Notes: a model not told the origin generated them from the letters alone. Positions 1 through 57,994 are shown, counted from the stretch's first letter. The stretch is DNA of 64,000 nucleotides from Onchidella celtica (GCA_963931925.1 OZ007572.1:23112730-23176729); one strand, 5' to 3'. Translations and numbers: made by a program.

Positions 1-1386
1 GAAATTAAAACTCAAATTATCTTTGCTGTCAATGCAAACTGAAGTATTATGTCCATTGCTTTATCACTGCATATTTGACAACTAAATATTTGCCTAGAAA
101 TGGGGAATTACATTATTTTTCATGGTTTGTGCTTTGTCATCCTGTAATCTCCACCACAAAATAAACAGACAAATTCATCTAATTTTTGCAGTACAAATTG
201 TGAATCCAAATTAACCACTAAAATTAGTATATAAATCTAAGTCTGGATAGGAACATAAGTGTACTATAAAATCTGTCCTCATTAAATTGTGAAAACTAAT
301 TTTGCCCTTTGTGTTGGACGTTACCATGCCTACAAAAGAGCAGTATTTTTAATGCATTTCGTGCACTCTTTTATACACCAGAGAAACTTTTGGCTAACAA
401 TTATTATTTTAACACACACTTTCATGTGAAATGTACATTCTTTTCCACATTAGTGACCTTATTACCACTTTTCTGTCATCACAGATATGTCCGAAATATT
501 GCACTTTCATATATATATGAAAATCATCCTGTTTCACCAAATTAAGAACTGTTACAGTCATGAAGCTTATAATATTTAAATAAAGATGTTTAAAGTGTCA
601 CAGAATCATTGAGAATGTGTCTATTTTCCTGTTTGTGTGTTGTGCATTTTTCAGTTCCCCTGTCCATTTTCTATCAGAGCTTTTTGGCACTGACCCATTT
701 GTGATTTTAATATAGGCCTACTTGAATAACAATAAATGGCACGGTGATGTTTTAAAATTTGTTTGCAGAGCCACATTATCTTATCATGGTCCTGAATTCA
801 ACTGTTAGTCCATATAAGGTTCCTATTCTTAGTTTCAACTAGAGAGTTCATTTAAAAATCTATCATCAAACTTACAAAGAAAATGGATAATGCTCTTTGA
901 AACTACATGTATTAGTTTTCATGTGGTGAAGCCATTCTGGTTGGCCATGAATAAATTGCAACAGTATGAGGTTATTATTATAGAGGCAAATAGGATGCAG
1001 AGATCTTAATAACCAGAAAGGTTCTTCCAAGAAGAAATCATCTGTCAGTAGTGTTACAAATTTTTGCTGTTGCATAATATACCAGTTGGTACTAAGTGCC
1101 AACCGTAATTTTAAAGTTCGAAAGTAATTAGTTAGTGAAATGCTCCACAAGTTTGAATTATGCGAAGTCCAGCAAAACATGCATGTTGATTTTATGAGCT
1201 GCAGTTTGATAAAAGTGGAATTATTTATTCTACAAATTTTGATAATGTCAAAAATGAAAAATAGAGAATGGATTTTCCATATCATCATTTTGTGATGTCT
1301 AATGCCCAAGAGTATTTTAATCAAATGTATTTTAGGAATTTTAAATTTTACAGTGATATTATGCAATGACTGAATTACATCTACAG

Positions 1387-1495
1387 GCTTTATGCGCAAG
1401 GTGTTTGGCATCTTGACAGCTCAGTTGGTTGTAACCACGATTATGGCAGCCCTCTTCATGATGAGTGAACCAGTGCAACAGTTTGTGCAAACAAA
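1387..1495 (+). CDS. TMBIM4: TMBIM4 exon: first transmembrane helix region
   Basis: Acceptor ACAG precedes 1387 and donor GTAAAC follows 1495. The exon encodes FMRKVFGILTAQLVV...FVQTK, the conserved start of the membrane core. The leading GC completes a codon from an unseen upstream exon. The trailing AA joins the T of the next exon to give Asn. Confidence 0.9.
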
Positions 1496-4400
1496 GTAAA
1501 CAGTTTTCATTTTTATTCTTTGAACTCAAGATTTTATTGTGTTCAACTTTCATCAGGTCTTGTTAAGACCATATATTTTATGTTAAAATGAGGACAAAAA
1601 TGAGGAGGAGATGGGTTGTGAAATCATATTGGAGTTTGATTGTTTATAGAACATGTAGAACATCTCAGTCACTGTGGAAAGTTTGCAAAGATGTTAGGAA
1701 ATAAATCCATGGGAAAACTGGAACAAAGATGCGTGTTACATTGGTTGGTTGTCAGATATGAAGAAAATCTGAGAAATTTAGAAAAACTATCATCAGTGGC
1801 CATTGGAGAAATGAGCATATAATAATATAGTAATTTTACATTCATAATGTAATTTCACATATGGGTATGAACTCTGTAGACAAAGTGTAATATTTTTGGT
1901 AATTTTTTTTTTCAGTCACTGGATGTTAACTTTAAGTCTTTTTGGGACCATTGGCATTCTGTTTGCTCTCATGTGGAAGAGACATGAAACTCCAACCAAC
2001 TACATTCTGCTCAGCATATTTGTAAGTGTGAGACTGTAATTTGACAAAACTATAAACTTAGCCACAGTGTGATGGAGCGAACAGCAAGATTATAAACTTT
2101 TCTTTCAGTTGTTAGTAGACCAAGCCTAAAGCAATTGTCAAGTGGGACTAAAATATCAATTAAACGCAAGTAAAATCTTTTGAATTATTGCCAGTATTGG
2201 TAGGCAAGTAAAAGTGCCTGAAGGTGAGAAAGAATTACAGATGGCAAAAAGAAAGTGAAGGCTACTCATAAAATCGTTTGGGTCAAATAATTTCATTTTT
2301 TAAATTAATATTATATTTCGCTGTGTTTCTGACAAGGTCTGATGAAATTTACTTTTACTCCGCAAAGCTTCGAAGGCCTTCAGCAAATTTGATACATGAA
2401 AAGTTAATATTTAGTGGATGTACTTGTAAAAGCAGTTCAGTGAAATAGTTCCTATTGTGATATAGATACTTTCTTTCACTTTTGCAGACACTGATGGAAT
2501 CTTATGCTATTGGAGTTGTAGGTAAGTGCCATTAAAACACAGTGTGGGTTTTGGTTACTAATTCACAAATGTTGTTACAAGTACGTACATAATCATATGT
2601 GGCATTGTTGCTTGTCATTTGCAGCTGTTGAATCATCATATCTGCTGGTTGTTTTTGTTTTAACATTGGACAGAATCCTCTTGCAGAGAGGGGTAAAGCC
2701 CACTGCTTTTTGGACACTTATATGAATAATGCCACCTTGTGTTTTTAAATGTTAATTAAAAAAAATTTTTTTGGCTAAACACTAGCTTTCCTGTTATTTG
2801 ATTTTCAGTCACATTTTACAAAGTGCCATCAGTTGTGGAGGCTTTTCTTCTTACCCTGGGACTTACAGTGGGGCTGATGCTTTATACCCTTCAGAGCAAG
2901 AAAGATTTTACCTCCTGGCATGCTCCGTAAGTGTTGACTTGCTGATGTGTTTTTAGTCTGGAATTGATTCATCAGCCTTTCCAGTTTTTGAAATTTCATG
3001 AAGATTGTGTCTATTTCAGGTGATAAGCCTTGTTTGATCTTTACATTCAAGAGAACAATGGCTCAGTGAATTTGACTGTCCATGAGAAATGCATGGTTTA
3101 CTGCTGGTGGAAATCAGTAAGAAAAAAAATATTGTGGTTGGTATGATAACATGTAATTTAGAAAAAGAGTGGATTTACAAGTCCAAAAACATCTTATGTC
3201 TGAGGATATACAATACTGCAATGCTTAAAATGTTTGGAGAGTTCCAGAAAGAGTTTCTAGTTATAAGGAAGGTAAAGAGAAGTAAAGTACAATATTGTTT
3301 CAAATAGCTGTGTTTTTTTCTTTTTCTTTAAATACTTAACGCTCACCCTGCAACCGACACTCAAAGCCTGCTGTCCGGTTAGTGACCTTACTCACGGAGA
3401 ACCATGCCTGGGTCGCACTGACCCTTGCCGATGGCTCGGTTTTTATTGATCAGTATGAAAACATTCGCTGCTATGCCTTATCACGCTTGATAATGGATTG
3501 ACCAGCGAAACCTTTGTAAGTCTCTAACCAATAATCTGACTTATGAAACTAAACTGACAGCTGTACTTTTCGTGAGAACAAAGCATGGTAACTAGCCACG
3601 CCCCCCAAGCCCTAAACAAACGGCTTCATCCTGATTGACACATACTAATGAACCAATGTGTGCATTTGGGGCAAAGATCATTTCAGAGCTTGTTTCTGAT
3701 TGGTTCTTAGATACAGACAACTCTAGATGATGGTCAGCTTGTGAGAAAATGAGATAATATTGCAGATTTTTTTAGCAACAGTTTCGCATGGCAATGTTAC
3801 ATCGTTTGATAGTAATGATAGCGTGGGGAGAGCCTTTGAAAATTTAGTCTTTCTGATTCCGACCAGTGGTTCACTGGTTAACATGTCCTTGTCACAATGC
3901 CTATGATTTAGAAGAGATACAGTGAGCAATAAGACAGTAGTTACGTCTCAGAGAGGCCTGTGGCCCGATGGATGAAAATCCGGCTTGCGCGCTGCGTGGC
4001 CAGCTTGACCTTGCCGACTTTGTCCGCCCGTGCGGAGTGAGTGCATGGAAAGTTGATGCTGACATATACCGCCCTTCGCAGGGTGAAGGTTAAGATGAAT
4101 CTTGTTTGTAAACATTTGAATAGGACAGATTTTGTATGAACTGTGTTGCTTCAATAATAAAAAAGAATCCTTTTTAATGTACATGTATTTATACATATTA
4201 TATATCTTAAATTTCCAGAGCTGTGATGTGCTTGTATGCCTTGATCTTGGCTTCCTTTCTGCAGGTTAGTTTTCAAATATTTTATGATTGGTTCTTCTTC
4301 TTCTTCTTCTTCTTTCATAGTTGGCACGTCTAGAAGACGATTCCCCCAACTGCACTACTATAATTTAGCAGACTGTAAAAGTGATGTGACAGACGCAGAG

Positions 4401-5244
4401 TCTGTCGGAAAATTGATAATGTATTTGGAGTTACTGAAATGATAAGTTATACATTGATTTCCTTGACCAGTAGGCTACATGAGGGAAGTAGTACCGAGAT
4501 AGAAATATTATCTTTCATATGTTTCATTATATGTTTTTATCTGGAAATCTCCTCACAGGGTCCACTTTGTAGTCTAGCGACTTTGTTATTATATTTTTAT
4601 AGAAAGATAGTGGAAATTTGGTGGGCTTTGGATACAGGTAATTACTAATATAAAGAACTAAGTGTTTTCCTAAAGGCTGTTCATTATGTAAATTATATGT
4701 AACAAAATATGCTAGGTCTGCAGGTTTATGTAAGAAAAAAACGAACACAGACAATTCTTTTGTGATTTATTGCAACATTGTTTTAATGTTTGTTTCTAAC
4801 TTGGGGCCTTACAATACTCTTCTTTTTTTTGTTTTGTTTTTGTTTTGCCATATTAACTTAGGATTTTTAAATGTGTAGAAAACCTTTTCCTCACTGAGGA
4901 AGTGTGCAGGGTGTCTATAAATATGACCATCATTATGATGGCAATTCTAGGACATAATAATGTGGTATAGTTCTGGCATTGTCTCATAGTGAGTACAATG
5001 GCATTTCCTATTACATGTTATATGTTGTTTTACCCAATTTCAGATCCTACTTCCGGTGCCTATGTTACATTTTGGCATAAGTCTTGCTGGGGCAGCCCTG
5101 TTCTGTGTGTTTATTGTAGTGGACACCCACATGCTGATGGCCAAACTGTCACCTGAGGAGTACATTATGGCTGCTATCAACTTATACCTGGACATTTTGA
5201 ACCTGTTCCTGTACATCCTACGCATACTCGGTGAAAGAAAATAA
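1387..5244 (+). CDS. TMBIM4: TMBIM4 / Lifeguard-4 (Golgi anti-apoptotic protein), 3' six exons
   Basis: Spliced gene of the BI-1/TMBIM family of multi-pass membrane proteins. Family members known as GAAP/LFG4 sit mainly in the Golgi, lower Ca2+ store load and dampen apoptosis. Exons read by eye: 1387-1495, 1916-2021, 2488-2521, 2809-2926, 4219-4264 and 5044-5244. All have GT-AG borders and the phases agree throughout, giving 203 residues plus a TAA stop. The order of motifs matches vertebrate TMBIM4: FMRKVFGILTAQL at the start, MWKRH, VTFYKVPSVVEAF, LTVGLMLYTLQSKKDF, then AGAALFCVFIVVDTH and KLSPEEYIMAAINLYLDILN near the end. The vertebrate protein is about 238 residues, so roughly the first 35 (a soluble N-terminal segment) are missing. 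The first listed exon opens with two bases that complete a split codon, so at least one coding exon lies upstream. The gene is convergent with the kinase gene that ends at 14225. Confidence 0.93.
1916..2021 (+). CDS. TMBIM4: TMBIM4 exon: second transmembrane helix
   Basis: A long T-tract plus CAG precedes 1916, and GTAAGT follows 2021. Reads HWMLTLSLFGTIGILFALM then WKRHETPTNYILLSIF, corresponding to the vertebrate helix followed by a basic NRHK-type loop. Ends in phase 0. Confidence 0.92.
2488..2521 (+). CDS. TMBIM4: TMBIM4 micro-exon (34 nt)
   Basis: A 34-nt exon between TTTGCAG and GTAAGT. It encodes TLMESYAIGVV plus the first base of the next Val, matching the TLLEALTVAVVV stretch of vertebrate TMBIM4. 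The phase fits both neighbours. Confidence 0.88.
2809..2926 (+). CDS. TMBIM4: TMBIM4 exon: central helices
   Basis: Acceptor ATTTTCAG, donor GTAAGT. Encodes VTFYKVPSVVEAFLLTLG then LTVGLMLYTLQSKKDFTSW, including the family-typical LYTLQSKKDF motif that marks TMBIM4 apart from other TMBIM members. Confidence 0.93.
4219..4264 (+). CDS. TMBIM4: TMBIM4 short exon (46 nt)
   Basis: Acceptor ATTTCCAG, donor GTTAGT. Encodes the hydrophobic segment AVMCLYALILASFLQ, equivalent to GLFALLWILCLSGFL in vertebrates. Phase 2 in, phase 0 out. Confidence 0.86.
5044..5244 (+). CDS. TMBIM4: TMBIM4 last coding exon
   Basis: Acceptor AATTTCAG before 5044; stop TAA at 5242-5244. Encodes the most conserved part of the family: AGAALFCVFIVVDTH, then MLMAKLSPEEYIMAAINLYL and DILNLFLYILRILGERK. 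The D in VVDTH and the DI in LYLDI are the acidic residues tied to the Ca2+/pH-sensing pore in bacterial BI-1 homologues (family knowledge). Confidence 0.95.
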   Translation: MLLPVPMLHFGISLAGAALFCVFIVVDTHMLMAKLSPEEYIMAAINLYLDILNLFLYILRILGERK

Positions 5245-7616
5245 ACATGTAGTTTTATAATGAAAGCAAACAGAGCTGAGTATTAGCTCAGACGATTGCA
5301 AGTGTATTGTGTAAGACCAATAGGCATTCTGAAATTTGTTGCTTCAGGTTAATGTATAAAGTAGTAAGAGCTGATCTATAGGTAATTTTAACACATTTTT
5401 TTTTTGAGATGATGCACAACACAGTAATACAGAAATAAAAATAATGATGTTGTATAGGAAATAGACGAGAAATCTAGAGCATGAGCCAGTGGATCCCTGA
5501 TAATCCAGATTTACATAAAACAGTCTGTTGTTTTTCATACTCTTTTTCTTTCGTGTTTCTCATTCTTCCAAGTGAAATGGACGTAGGGAACAAGTTCTGA
5601 AGCTGTTTTTATGTGCTATCCATTTATGCACTAATAACCTAAGTGAGTCAAATACATTTCAGAAGTTCTGAAAAGCAAAAATACTATTTGCTGGTTTAAA
5701 AAGTACATGAAATCAGTTTATTGTGGATTTTGGACATTAACCTAGATCATGATTGAAATAGTCTTGTTTTCGTATCAGATACCACATTCATTTCGATTTT
5801 GCAGTTTTCTTCTTAAACTGTAAAATGTGCTGAAATCTGCTAAGTTTCACGTTGTGAAGAAATTTAGGATTGTTTTTAAACGTCATTGTTAGTTCCCTTG
5901 CTTGGCACATATTTTGTCCTGTGCAAAAGATTGGAGGGTTCCTTTTTTGTTTGTTTATTTTTATTTCTTTCAGTGGTTTTAGGTCTTCCTATGTTAACAT
6001 TGTATTAGGAAAGGATGGGGCTTAATTAGCATCTTTAATGCTTCCTGCAACATTAGTCTTCTTTATTTCATTTCTGCTGCTCTGTTTTCAGATATGATAT
6101 CCACTGTTGGTCTCAGTTTCCCTTAAAACTCATTTACTCCTGAATCAGAGAAGCTATGTATTGTAAGGTAGAGCATTTTTATGAATCATCCAGAGAGCAC
6201 TGACTTTGAGAAACATATCTCTTATTTCCTTTGCTGTGCACAGTGGAGTGACCAACGATATCTCTCAGGCTTGCTTATGTTGGGATCACGTCTTTACACA
6301 GTCCCACATTTTGTGTTTTCCCTGATACCTGAATCCTGTTAGAATTATGCCTACTGCTTCATGATTTGATATATACATGTGTTGCTCCACCAGTTCCAGT
6401 TCATGAGTTATCAGGAAGCAAAGGTGCTAATATCCATGAGATTGTACTGTAGTATTCTTGCAACTTTCAACATGCAGACAAGCAGTGTTCGGCAGTGAAA
6501 GGGTTAAAAGACAATTAATGCGAAAGTATGCTGCAAAAAATAATACATGTATGTTACTTGAAGTAAGGATTATTTCACTTTCATAATTGGGCATGTATAC
6601 TGTTTGTAACCCCACACTCTGTTGAATGTGCAGCATGCTTTTTTGGGTTGCACTTTCTGTAAAATTAAAATTTATTGAAGTTAATTACAGCCAACCTGGG
6701 AAATTTTTACCAGTCAGGTTTCCAGCAGTTTATATAACTGTTATGAAAATTTTCATTATAAGTTGGCAGCTGTGCCAATGAGTTCTAAAATATTATACTT
6801 TTGGGATTGGAGTACGTTTTTTGGGAACACTGCATCAGAAGCTTCCTCATACTTAATATTGCAATAAAAAGAGTGTGCCATGAGTTTCTGATTTTGCAAC
6901 AGGCCAAATAACCTTTGACTTATTACAGTTAGAATGGCCACCCATCCAGAAGAAACATTTCCAAATTTTACTCAGCATCCAATTGCTGACACTTTCTGAA
7001 GTGAAATACATTGTGGGTCTTTATATTAATCATTTTGAAAGGCATATATATACGAACCAGAGAAAGAGTATGTTACTTCCTCATGTTTCATTTCTAAATG
7101 CTGTTACAATGAAGAATAAATGCTCTGAGGAGAACGAAGCGTATGGAGAAATACAACATTGTCTTAAATGAAAATTTAATATTGCTGTCATCAAATACTC
7201 CATGTTGTTATTGATTGTCACTGCAGAAACCAATGCCTTGTCATATTTGTGTTTCGGGATAGCAGTAGCTGCAATGCTACAAATTACATAACAGTACTAG
7301 TCTTGATAGTTTCCAGATGAATCTTCTGTTATTCAGATTTATCTTCAGTTTACAGAGATTGGATTGTACTTGCAATTTGAGTCAAGAAATGAAATTTTCT
7401 TTTGAAATATGCTGTAATTGATTTGTCAGCTGACTATCACATTTGATTTCATAAACTTTAATTCTGTAACAACTGCATTTTGCTCCTGCAATTGAAGCTG
7501 ACCTATTACAGTATTGTTTTGCCTGCTGTCAGCTGCCTGTGATTTCCTGTAAACTGGATTTATTCTGAGTGGCTTCCATTGTTCTTTTCTTCTATATCAA
7601 TCCAGTTGTGAATAAA
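5245..7616 (+). other. TMBIM4: Probable TMBIM4 3' UTR, with candidate poly(A) signals
   Basis: AT-rich sequence after the stop with no coding potential that I can see. AATAAA hexamers lie at 5240-5245 (overlapping the stop codon), 7115-7120 and 7611-7616. Which one is used cannot be told from sequence, so this end is only an outer guess. Confidence 0.4.
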
Positions 7617-10600
7617 ATAGCATATTTTAAGAAAATATGTTGAAACTGTCATTGAGCACAATGGTGTTTGTCACTCTAATATGAAAATTATTTTGTTGTT
7701 TCATTGGTTGATTGTTAATGTTGATTTATTGAATTTTAGCATTGGTTTTCTTCTTTTGTTGTAAATACAAAGGTAATCATTGATGGTCTTGAGCACAAGT
7801 TGTCCAATTTGAGTGTTTTGCAACTGTATTTTGTCTTTTATGGTAATCAGATGAGGGTGTCATTCTAAATTATGAGGTAAAAAAAATATCCTACCAAAGA
7901 ACGCAATCAGTATCTTTGTTCACTCTTTCTGCAGTGAAACTTTCCAGAGGTGTGGCTAGGACCTGAGATCGTAGAATTGTTTTCTTGTTTTCAAAGGTTC
8001 ACCGTCACAAAATGGAAAAGGTTAATTTAATAAAGTATCTTTCATTTCACACAGTGGGAAAGCTTTTCAATTGATTGACATTATTATTAACTGCGAATTT
8101 GGCTGTGATAAAATGTATTCGTTTTCAATAAAAAAAAAAATTATACACATGAGATGGTGCAGTAATAGGTGGCAGTTACTGAAATCGAAATTAGGCTTCA
8201 AAATATCGATATCGCGATTTTGTACTTTTCGGTTAGTTTATCCATTTAGGAATACTATTTTACTAACCAAATGTCAATTTTGAATGTTTATAACCCTGAA
8301 ATATGCCTTTTAGTGAGGTGGGGGGTCAAGAAAAAGGCACAAGAATCATGCCATTGAGCCGCAAAATTAGCCCTAAATAACATCTTAGTGTCGCTATCAA
8401 AACCCCTACTCCTCCGTACACATCTGTCATAAGCCTTTGGTGGTTTGGAAATCATTGTTGAGGCCCAGCACACCAGTAACGGTGACTTTAGCCATGTGTA
8501 ACACGTTTCAATAACATTTTTATTGAAAAAACTTTCAAATGCGATTTTCTCGAAATTGCACTTTTGATCAGCGATTTGTGAACTAGTTTTTTATTTATTG
8601 ACCAATTGGTATAAAATTTGGCTAACATGTTTGAACAAATAAAAAAAATTCATACAGAAGAAAATTGGTTCAACTTTTCATTTTTTTTTTTTGGTTGAAT
8701 TTTTTTGTGATAGAAAATAAGAAAAAATGGAATTCCGCTACATACCATTTTCAAAAATTTATAACAAAAGATCTGTCAGAGATATCAAAATTCCCTTCTG
8801 TATAAAATTTTTAATTGGATTGAATAAGACACAAGAGAAGTTTCAAATAAATCCAGTAGAAATTGGCGAAGCCTAGCTATATTGAATTTGGTACTTTTTG
8901 GGGACTCAAAATCCAAGATGGCGGCGCTTACATGGCAACAATATGACAAACAAATTTTTTTTACATTTTTTTTCTGCTAATTCAGACATCCTGAATTTGA
9001 TATAATAGTTAAAATTGTTTATTTCTCATGATAACAAAAATCGCCTTCAGGACCTGCACCTCCCCTTAAGGAGGCCTGCTATTCACCCACCAATTACTGC
9101 AAATAAGTCTTGTCTACAAGACTGCTCTTCCTAGTGAGTGAACACTTGCAAAAATTGCACCAAGATGTGTGACCTGTCACATGCAAAATGGAATTGAAAT
9201 TGCATTTTGAAGATTCTGGGTTATGCGTATTTTCAGAAAGTAGGTATTTTGATAGGATGATTTGAACTTGAGATATGAACTGTCGAAGAGGATGAGTCAT
9301 TATGACACAGTTTTGAGAAAATGGGTTTCAATGTCAAAGGAATGATTTGGTGACAGTTGCACAGAATGATGGAAATGAGTTCAAAAGTATATCTATTCTT
9401 AGTTGCATCAAAGCTTGAAATTTTATACATAAGAAAATGGTTAAGATTTCAGAATTCATTGACATCTTGAAACTGAGAGAATGGGACCTTTGGCCCCTCT
9501 TCAGCCAGCATCTCTGTTTCATTCAGCATGACTTTTATTCCGTTTGCGTGTGACAGGTTGCCTACATTTACCCTGCTTACAAGTTAGCTGTGTTACAGAA
9601 AAAGGACTATGATTAATTCCAATCTAGATCAACTTGACATTTTAACATGATATTATTTAGTGAAAAATGCTTTATCTTTCTATCTTGGTGATACTTTTGC
9701 AGGACAAAAGAAAATGATTTATTTTGGACATCATCAAATAGGAACTGAATGAAAAATGAGATGGGGAGCAACACAAAAATGTTTTTTGTCTCTAGTAAAA
9801 CTGTTTCCTTTTGACACACATAGGTCCTTTTTCAGTTACACTGGAAAAAGTGAATGATTTTATTTCTTAAATTGTTGTTAAGAATTTTGCTCTTATCATA
9901 ATATATAAGTAGTATCTGTTTAGCAAAATTATTACATTTTGGTCCATTTATTTACTTGGTTCTGCCAGTGGTTTTGGGGTTTCTTGCTTGTTCATTTTCT
10001 GTTAGATCTTGGGATTATATAATCGGAGGTATGAGAATGTCTTGCAATGACTTTGTTGTTGGTTGACACAAAATTTTTTATTTAAGACATCGAGAGCAGT
10101 CTGGGTAATAATGTATTGGCACTTTTCAGGAGAACATTATTTGGATTTTGGACCATAAAAGTTCTTATGAGAAATCGCTGCCTTTCACTCTTTCAGGAGC
10201 CACCTGGCTGGTCTTGTAAAAATCTCCTCATTACTATCTAAGTATCTTGATGTCCAAGACTTTCAGAAACCGCCTTGATATTGCAGCAGTTTGCAATTGT
10301 TTTGGTGTTCATATGCTGTGATGTATGAAATTATTTGCCATTATGACTTGCAAGCGGTGATATATCCAAAGATTAGCCAATCACAGGTTGTACTGTGTTT
10401 CTGAACAGTACTGACTTTTTTTTGGACATTTAAGGCGTGTAGACGTGAGTAAATGTATTTTTGTGGTGTTTATGATATATGTTTAATATTTGCACTTGTG
10501 AGCCTTCCTAAATTGGTTTGGGAATTTTTGCTCATGATTCATGTTGGTGATTTTTTTTTTTCCATTAAAAAAAAAAAACAAAAACGAAAATGTAAGGTGT

Positions 10601-13600
10601 GGGTCAATTTACAAAGGCAGAAATAACTGTGGATCATATCATCTAGTGACTTGACAGAACCTATATGTACCAGGATGATCTGGATGGGAAATTGAGATTT
10701 TATTCCCCTTGCCTAGAAGGTTGGCTTTGCCATTGTTGACAGTTAGCCCAGTTATGTAGATGGCCAAGAAAAGTAGAGTGATGGAATAGCAATTGTGCAA
10801 TGGTAATGACTGATCTAAACATGTTAGTTTGGCTGTGAAAAGCCCAGGGAACTAAGCTGGGTCGCTGTTCTACCAAATATTGTATGATGAACGTTGAATG
10901 CTGAAGATAAAATACATGTTAAAAGCTATTCAGAGGGTTCCTGCCCAGCCTTGTACTGTGGAATTTAAAAACTTGAGAAAAGGCCCTGGAAATTGTGGGG
11001 TCACGCCAGAATTCTTGTGTTAAAAAAAAAAAAAGAAATACCAACATGAAAACAATAGAAAAAGTCTGATCTAAAAAAAAATGTTTTCCTCTCATTTTCT
11101 TGCATTTAAGTAGCCCTGGAATTTAATATTTTAACCCTGGAAAAATGGTGGAAAAGTGTTTTCAAAGAGTTGCAAGAATCCTGTATCTTTTATGGGTTTG
11201 ACTGAACATTATGACCAAGTTAGCACTGCTTAAATTTACCCTTTTCTTCCAAGGTTATCCATTTTTATATGTACATTTTCCACATTCATATATCTGGTTG
11301 CATAATTCAAATAAAATTGTCTGGAAAAAATGAATTAAGTTCTTTTTTAATTTAAGACGTTTTGTTGTTGTCGCCTGTTCATTGCTGTCTCTCTGGTTTG
11401 TATTTTATTTGTCATTTGCATAAATTTGTAACTTGCAAACTGTAGTCCATGTTCAGAAACAGTGGAAAACATTATAGTACATCATGGGCTTTCAAGGAGA
11501 TTGTCTGTACAAGTGCCATACATATGACAGAAATAAATGTTTTTAAAAAAATGGTCAAGAGGAACAAACAAACAAAAAAGTACATGTACTTTATCTCTTG
11601 GTTGTCGGGAATCATTTATACATTAAAAAAAGATGCGAACTGCATACTTATCTAAACTGCATGTAAATACATGTTATTTTGTGTAACAGATTTCATTTCT
11701 GCATTTATTTGTCAGATCTACTTTCTCAAACAGTGAAGATGTATTGAAATGTAAGGGTGATTCTTGTACTTCATTGTACATATCGATGGTGTCTGCCACA
11801 ATGGGCTATCCGCGAAGAAGTAAATTTTACAGGAGTGGCTAAAAACTGTTCTATTAAACTATTAATGACAATTTCAACTCCAGAGTTCGCGTTTTATAAG
11901 GAAACGCATCTAGAAACATGGTGCGCAAAAAAAAAAAATGACGCTTTTTTCAAACATAACGTCATTGTTAAGCTTTTTTTGAGTTGGTTACTTTGTCACA
12001 ACTTTGTGTTACGAGGAGTTTGATGGCCATAGATAAATAATATAGTTTATCCCTAGTTTGTGATGGCGGCTGATTCAGACTGAGGATGACTTGGCTCTGT
12101 TGTATTGTTAAACAAAAGGACCAATGAAGTTGGCCGTTTTATTTGAAGCAATATTTCCTTTCTTTCCATTGGCTGAATCTGTCGATATTTATAGAGATTG
12201 TGTAGCAGGGCATCGACTGCATAACACGGAAAAATGGTGGTTTATGAAAATCTCAGAACTGGCCCATTTGTGGCCGACCCCATCGATATGTAAAAGAATG
12301 CCAAAACCAAAACGTCGGTGGGCCAAGAACCAACTGAGGAGACCTGAGTTGTTGTGTACCCTTCCGTATGTCCCACCTTAGAATTAATTATCCAAGTGCA
12401 AAAGAAACCACGTACATGTATAAACATGGAAAGTTCCATTTTATTCATTTTTCAGGAAAAGCAAAACATACAAACGAAGACAATTTGAGAAATCTTAGCA
12501 AAGCACAAGGGTACGATTGTCGATTGTCGTCAAGTGCTACTCCACATCAAGCGAATATGACTGTTACAGTATTAGGTTACAGTGAGATTGATACTACAAG
12601 AAGCTTTTGGATTCCATTACACGCATACGTAGGCCCACATGTAATTGTGAATGCTGCAGAAGGTTAAATGTCCAGTTGGCACTTTCAGTGAATTAGTGAC
12701 TTAAATCAAGGATGGGTTCTTTCGAAAACAACACTGAAATCTTCGTGAAAAAGTGATGAACCTGTTTCGTGAAAAGAAGTTCGCCAGACCCATATAAAAA
12801 TAATTCTCTCAGAGAAATAGGCTTGCTCCTTGAAGTTGTGCATGTAATAAATTGACTGTCTCTCCCAACAATGGGGGGAAAAACAGAAATTGACAGCAGC
12901 GGGCATAGATACACATGAAAAAAGTAACGTTTGTTGTGAAAAGCTAAGAAGTTTTATACACCGTAGCCTCTGCCTTAAGCTACATCAGGTGTTTTGTTTG
13001 GTCTCTGTTGGGAATAAGTGGTGGTATTTATTAGAACCCTTTCGTCACAGGCGTCATTCTGTGTTAACGTTCAGACATCTTGATAAATGAAGAGGCTCAG
13101 TGTGAGCCTAGATACCACTGAATATAACGAGTAAAGAAAATTCATATAAATTATGAATGTTGGGAGATACATATACTACTTTAATCGTTCACGTCTTCGT
13201 TCACTGTAAAGTGGGAATATAGATAAAACTAAAATTTAAAACTAGATAATTATGTACACTTCTATGTGAAAATGTACTACTGTCGATTTCATTCCATGCA
13301 GCCGCTCTCTGGAAACACGGTTTTAAGGCGAGAAAGATAATCATTTTGTTGCAAAAAGCACATTTTGTCCTTATGCGATTCTTATGGTCGAACAAATGCA
13401 ATTTTTAGCACTCCACCCTTTGGTACTGCGAAACTCCTATTTATAATTATTACTACACTGTATGAAGTGGCATAGCCATGAAATGACGATGGAGAGTGTT
13501 GTGTCAAACACTTTTGTACACTGCTGTTTCAAGAATAAATTAATTGGCATCAACATCGTAGAATTGGTAATTAATAACGTCCACAAAGAAAATAATTAAA

Positions 13601-14224
13601 TGCTGCATTGAAAGGAAGTTCAATTCCTTTTTTTTTTAATATACAAAAAAAAAAAATGTTTTGTCATTGGCTCGCTTCTGTGAAATGTGAACAGGAACAA
13701 CTTTTTGATTGCGAGACCAAGAAAACTCCAGTAATAAATTACATAAAATATGGCCATCCTCAAAATCCCCCGCTGTTCAGTAGTTTCAATACGTCATGTA
13801 TCATGCAGCCAGGTTTGACTTCTGGTACTTCATGCACAGACTGCAGTGAGCTCTGTCTAGTTAACGTCAAGTATATTTCGGATTTCCATTCATTTGTTTT
13901 GGCTCTCCGGAATGTTTGCCATGGCGGCTCAACACAACTGGTCAGAAATACATGTACTTGGGAGTTATCTTCTGGACTCCGGAGTTTGTGCGGAGAAGAC
14001 AGAGAGAAATAAAGGAAGAAATCTGAAGGCAGATGGGTGAGGAAAGAAGAAAAGGGAGTGGGATAAAGAAAGCGCTGAAATAATGTAAACTGCTTGTCAT
14101 TATTCCAAGTGATTGGTAGAGCGATAGTGACATCATCTCTGACACACTGTCCCGAAGTCACCAGCTATTCATTTTTCAGATGGTTTGGACGTTTTTTGGC
14201 GGCTCGCTGGCCGGTCCGCCTTTG
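7617..14224. other. Intergenic interval between two convergent genes
   Basis: AT-rich DNA with homopolymer runs and no ORF with recognisable protein similarity. The longest frames (12368-12667 plus, 13608-14012 plus, 13760-14161 minus) are compositionally ordinary and match nothing I know. The part nearest 14224 must hold the 3' UTR of the minus-strand kinase gene. A TTTATT (AATAAA on minus) near 13025 is one possible poly(A) signal among several. Confidence 0.5.
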
Positions 14225-57982
<43,758 letters not shown>

Positions 57983-57994
57983 CTGGAAAGAATG

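Noticed and set aside
1-1386. First coding exon of TMBIM4
   Set aside because: Searched for an exon ending in an Ile-Arg-Met-Gly type junction with a GTAAG donor and found none; it probably lies upstream of the window.
12368-12667. 99-residue plus-strand frame
   Set aside because: No recognisable domain, no splice or promoter context; it lies in intergenic or 3' UTR DNA.
13608-14161. Overlapping 133-134-residue frames on both strands
   Set aside because: Chance open frames just past the RTK stop; no protein similarity seen.
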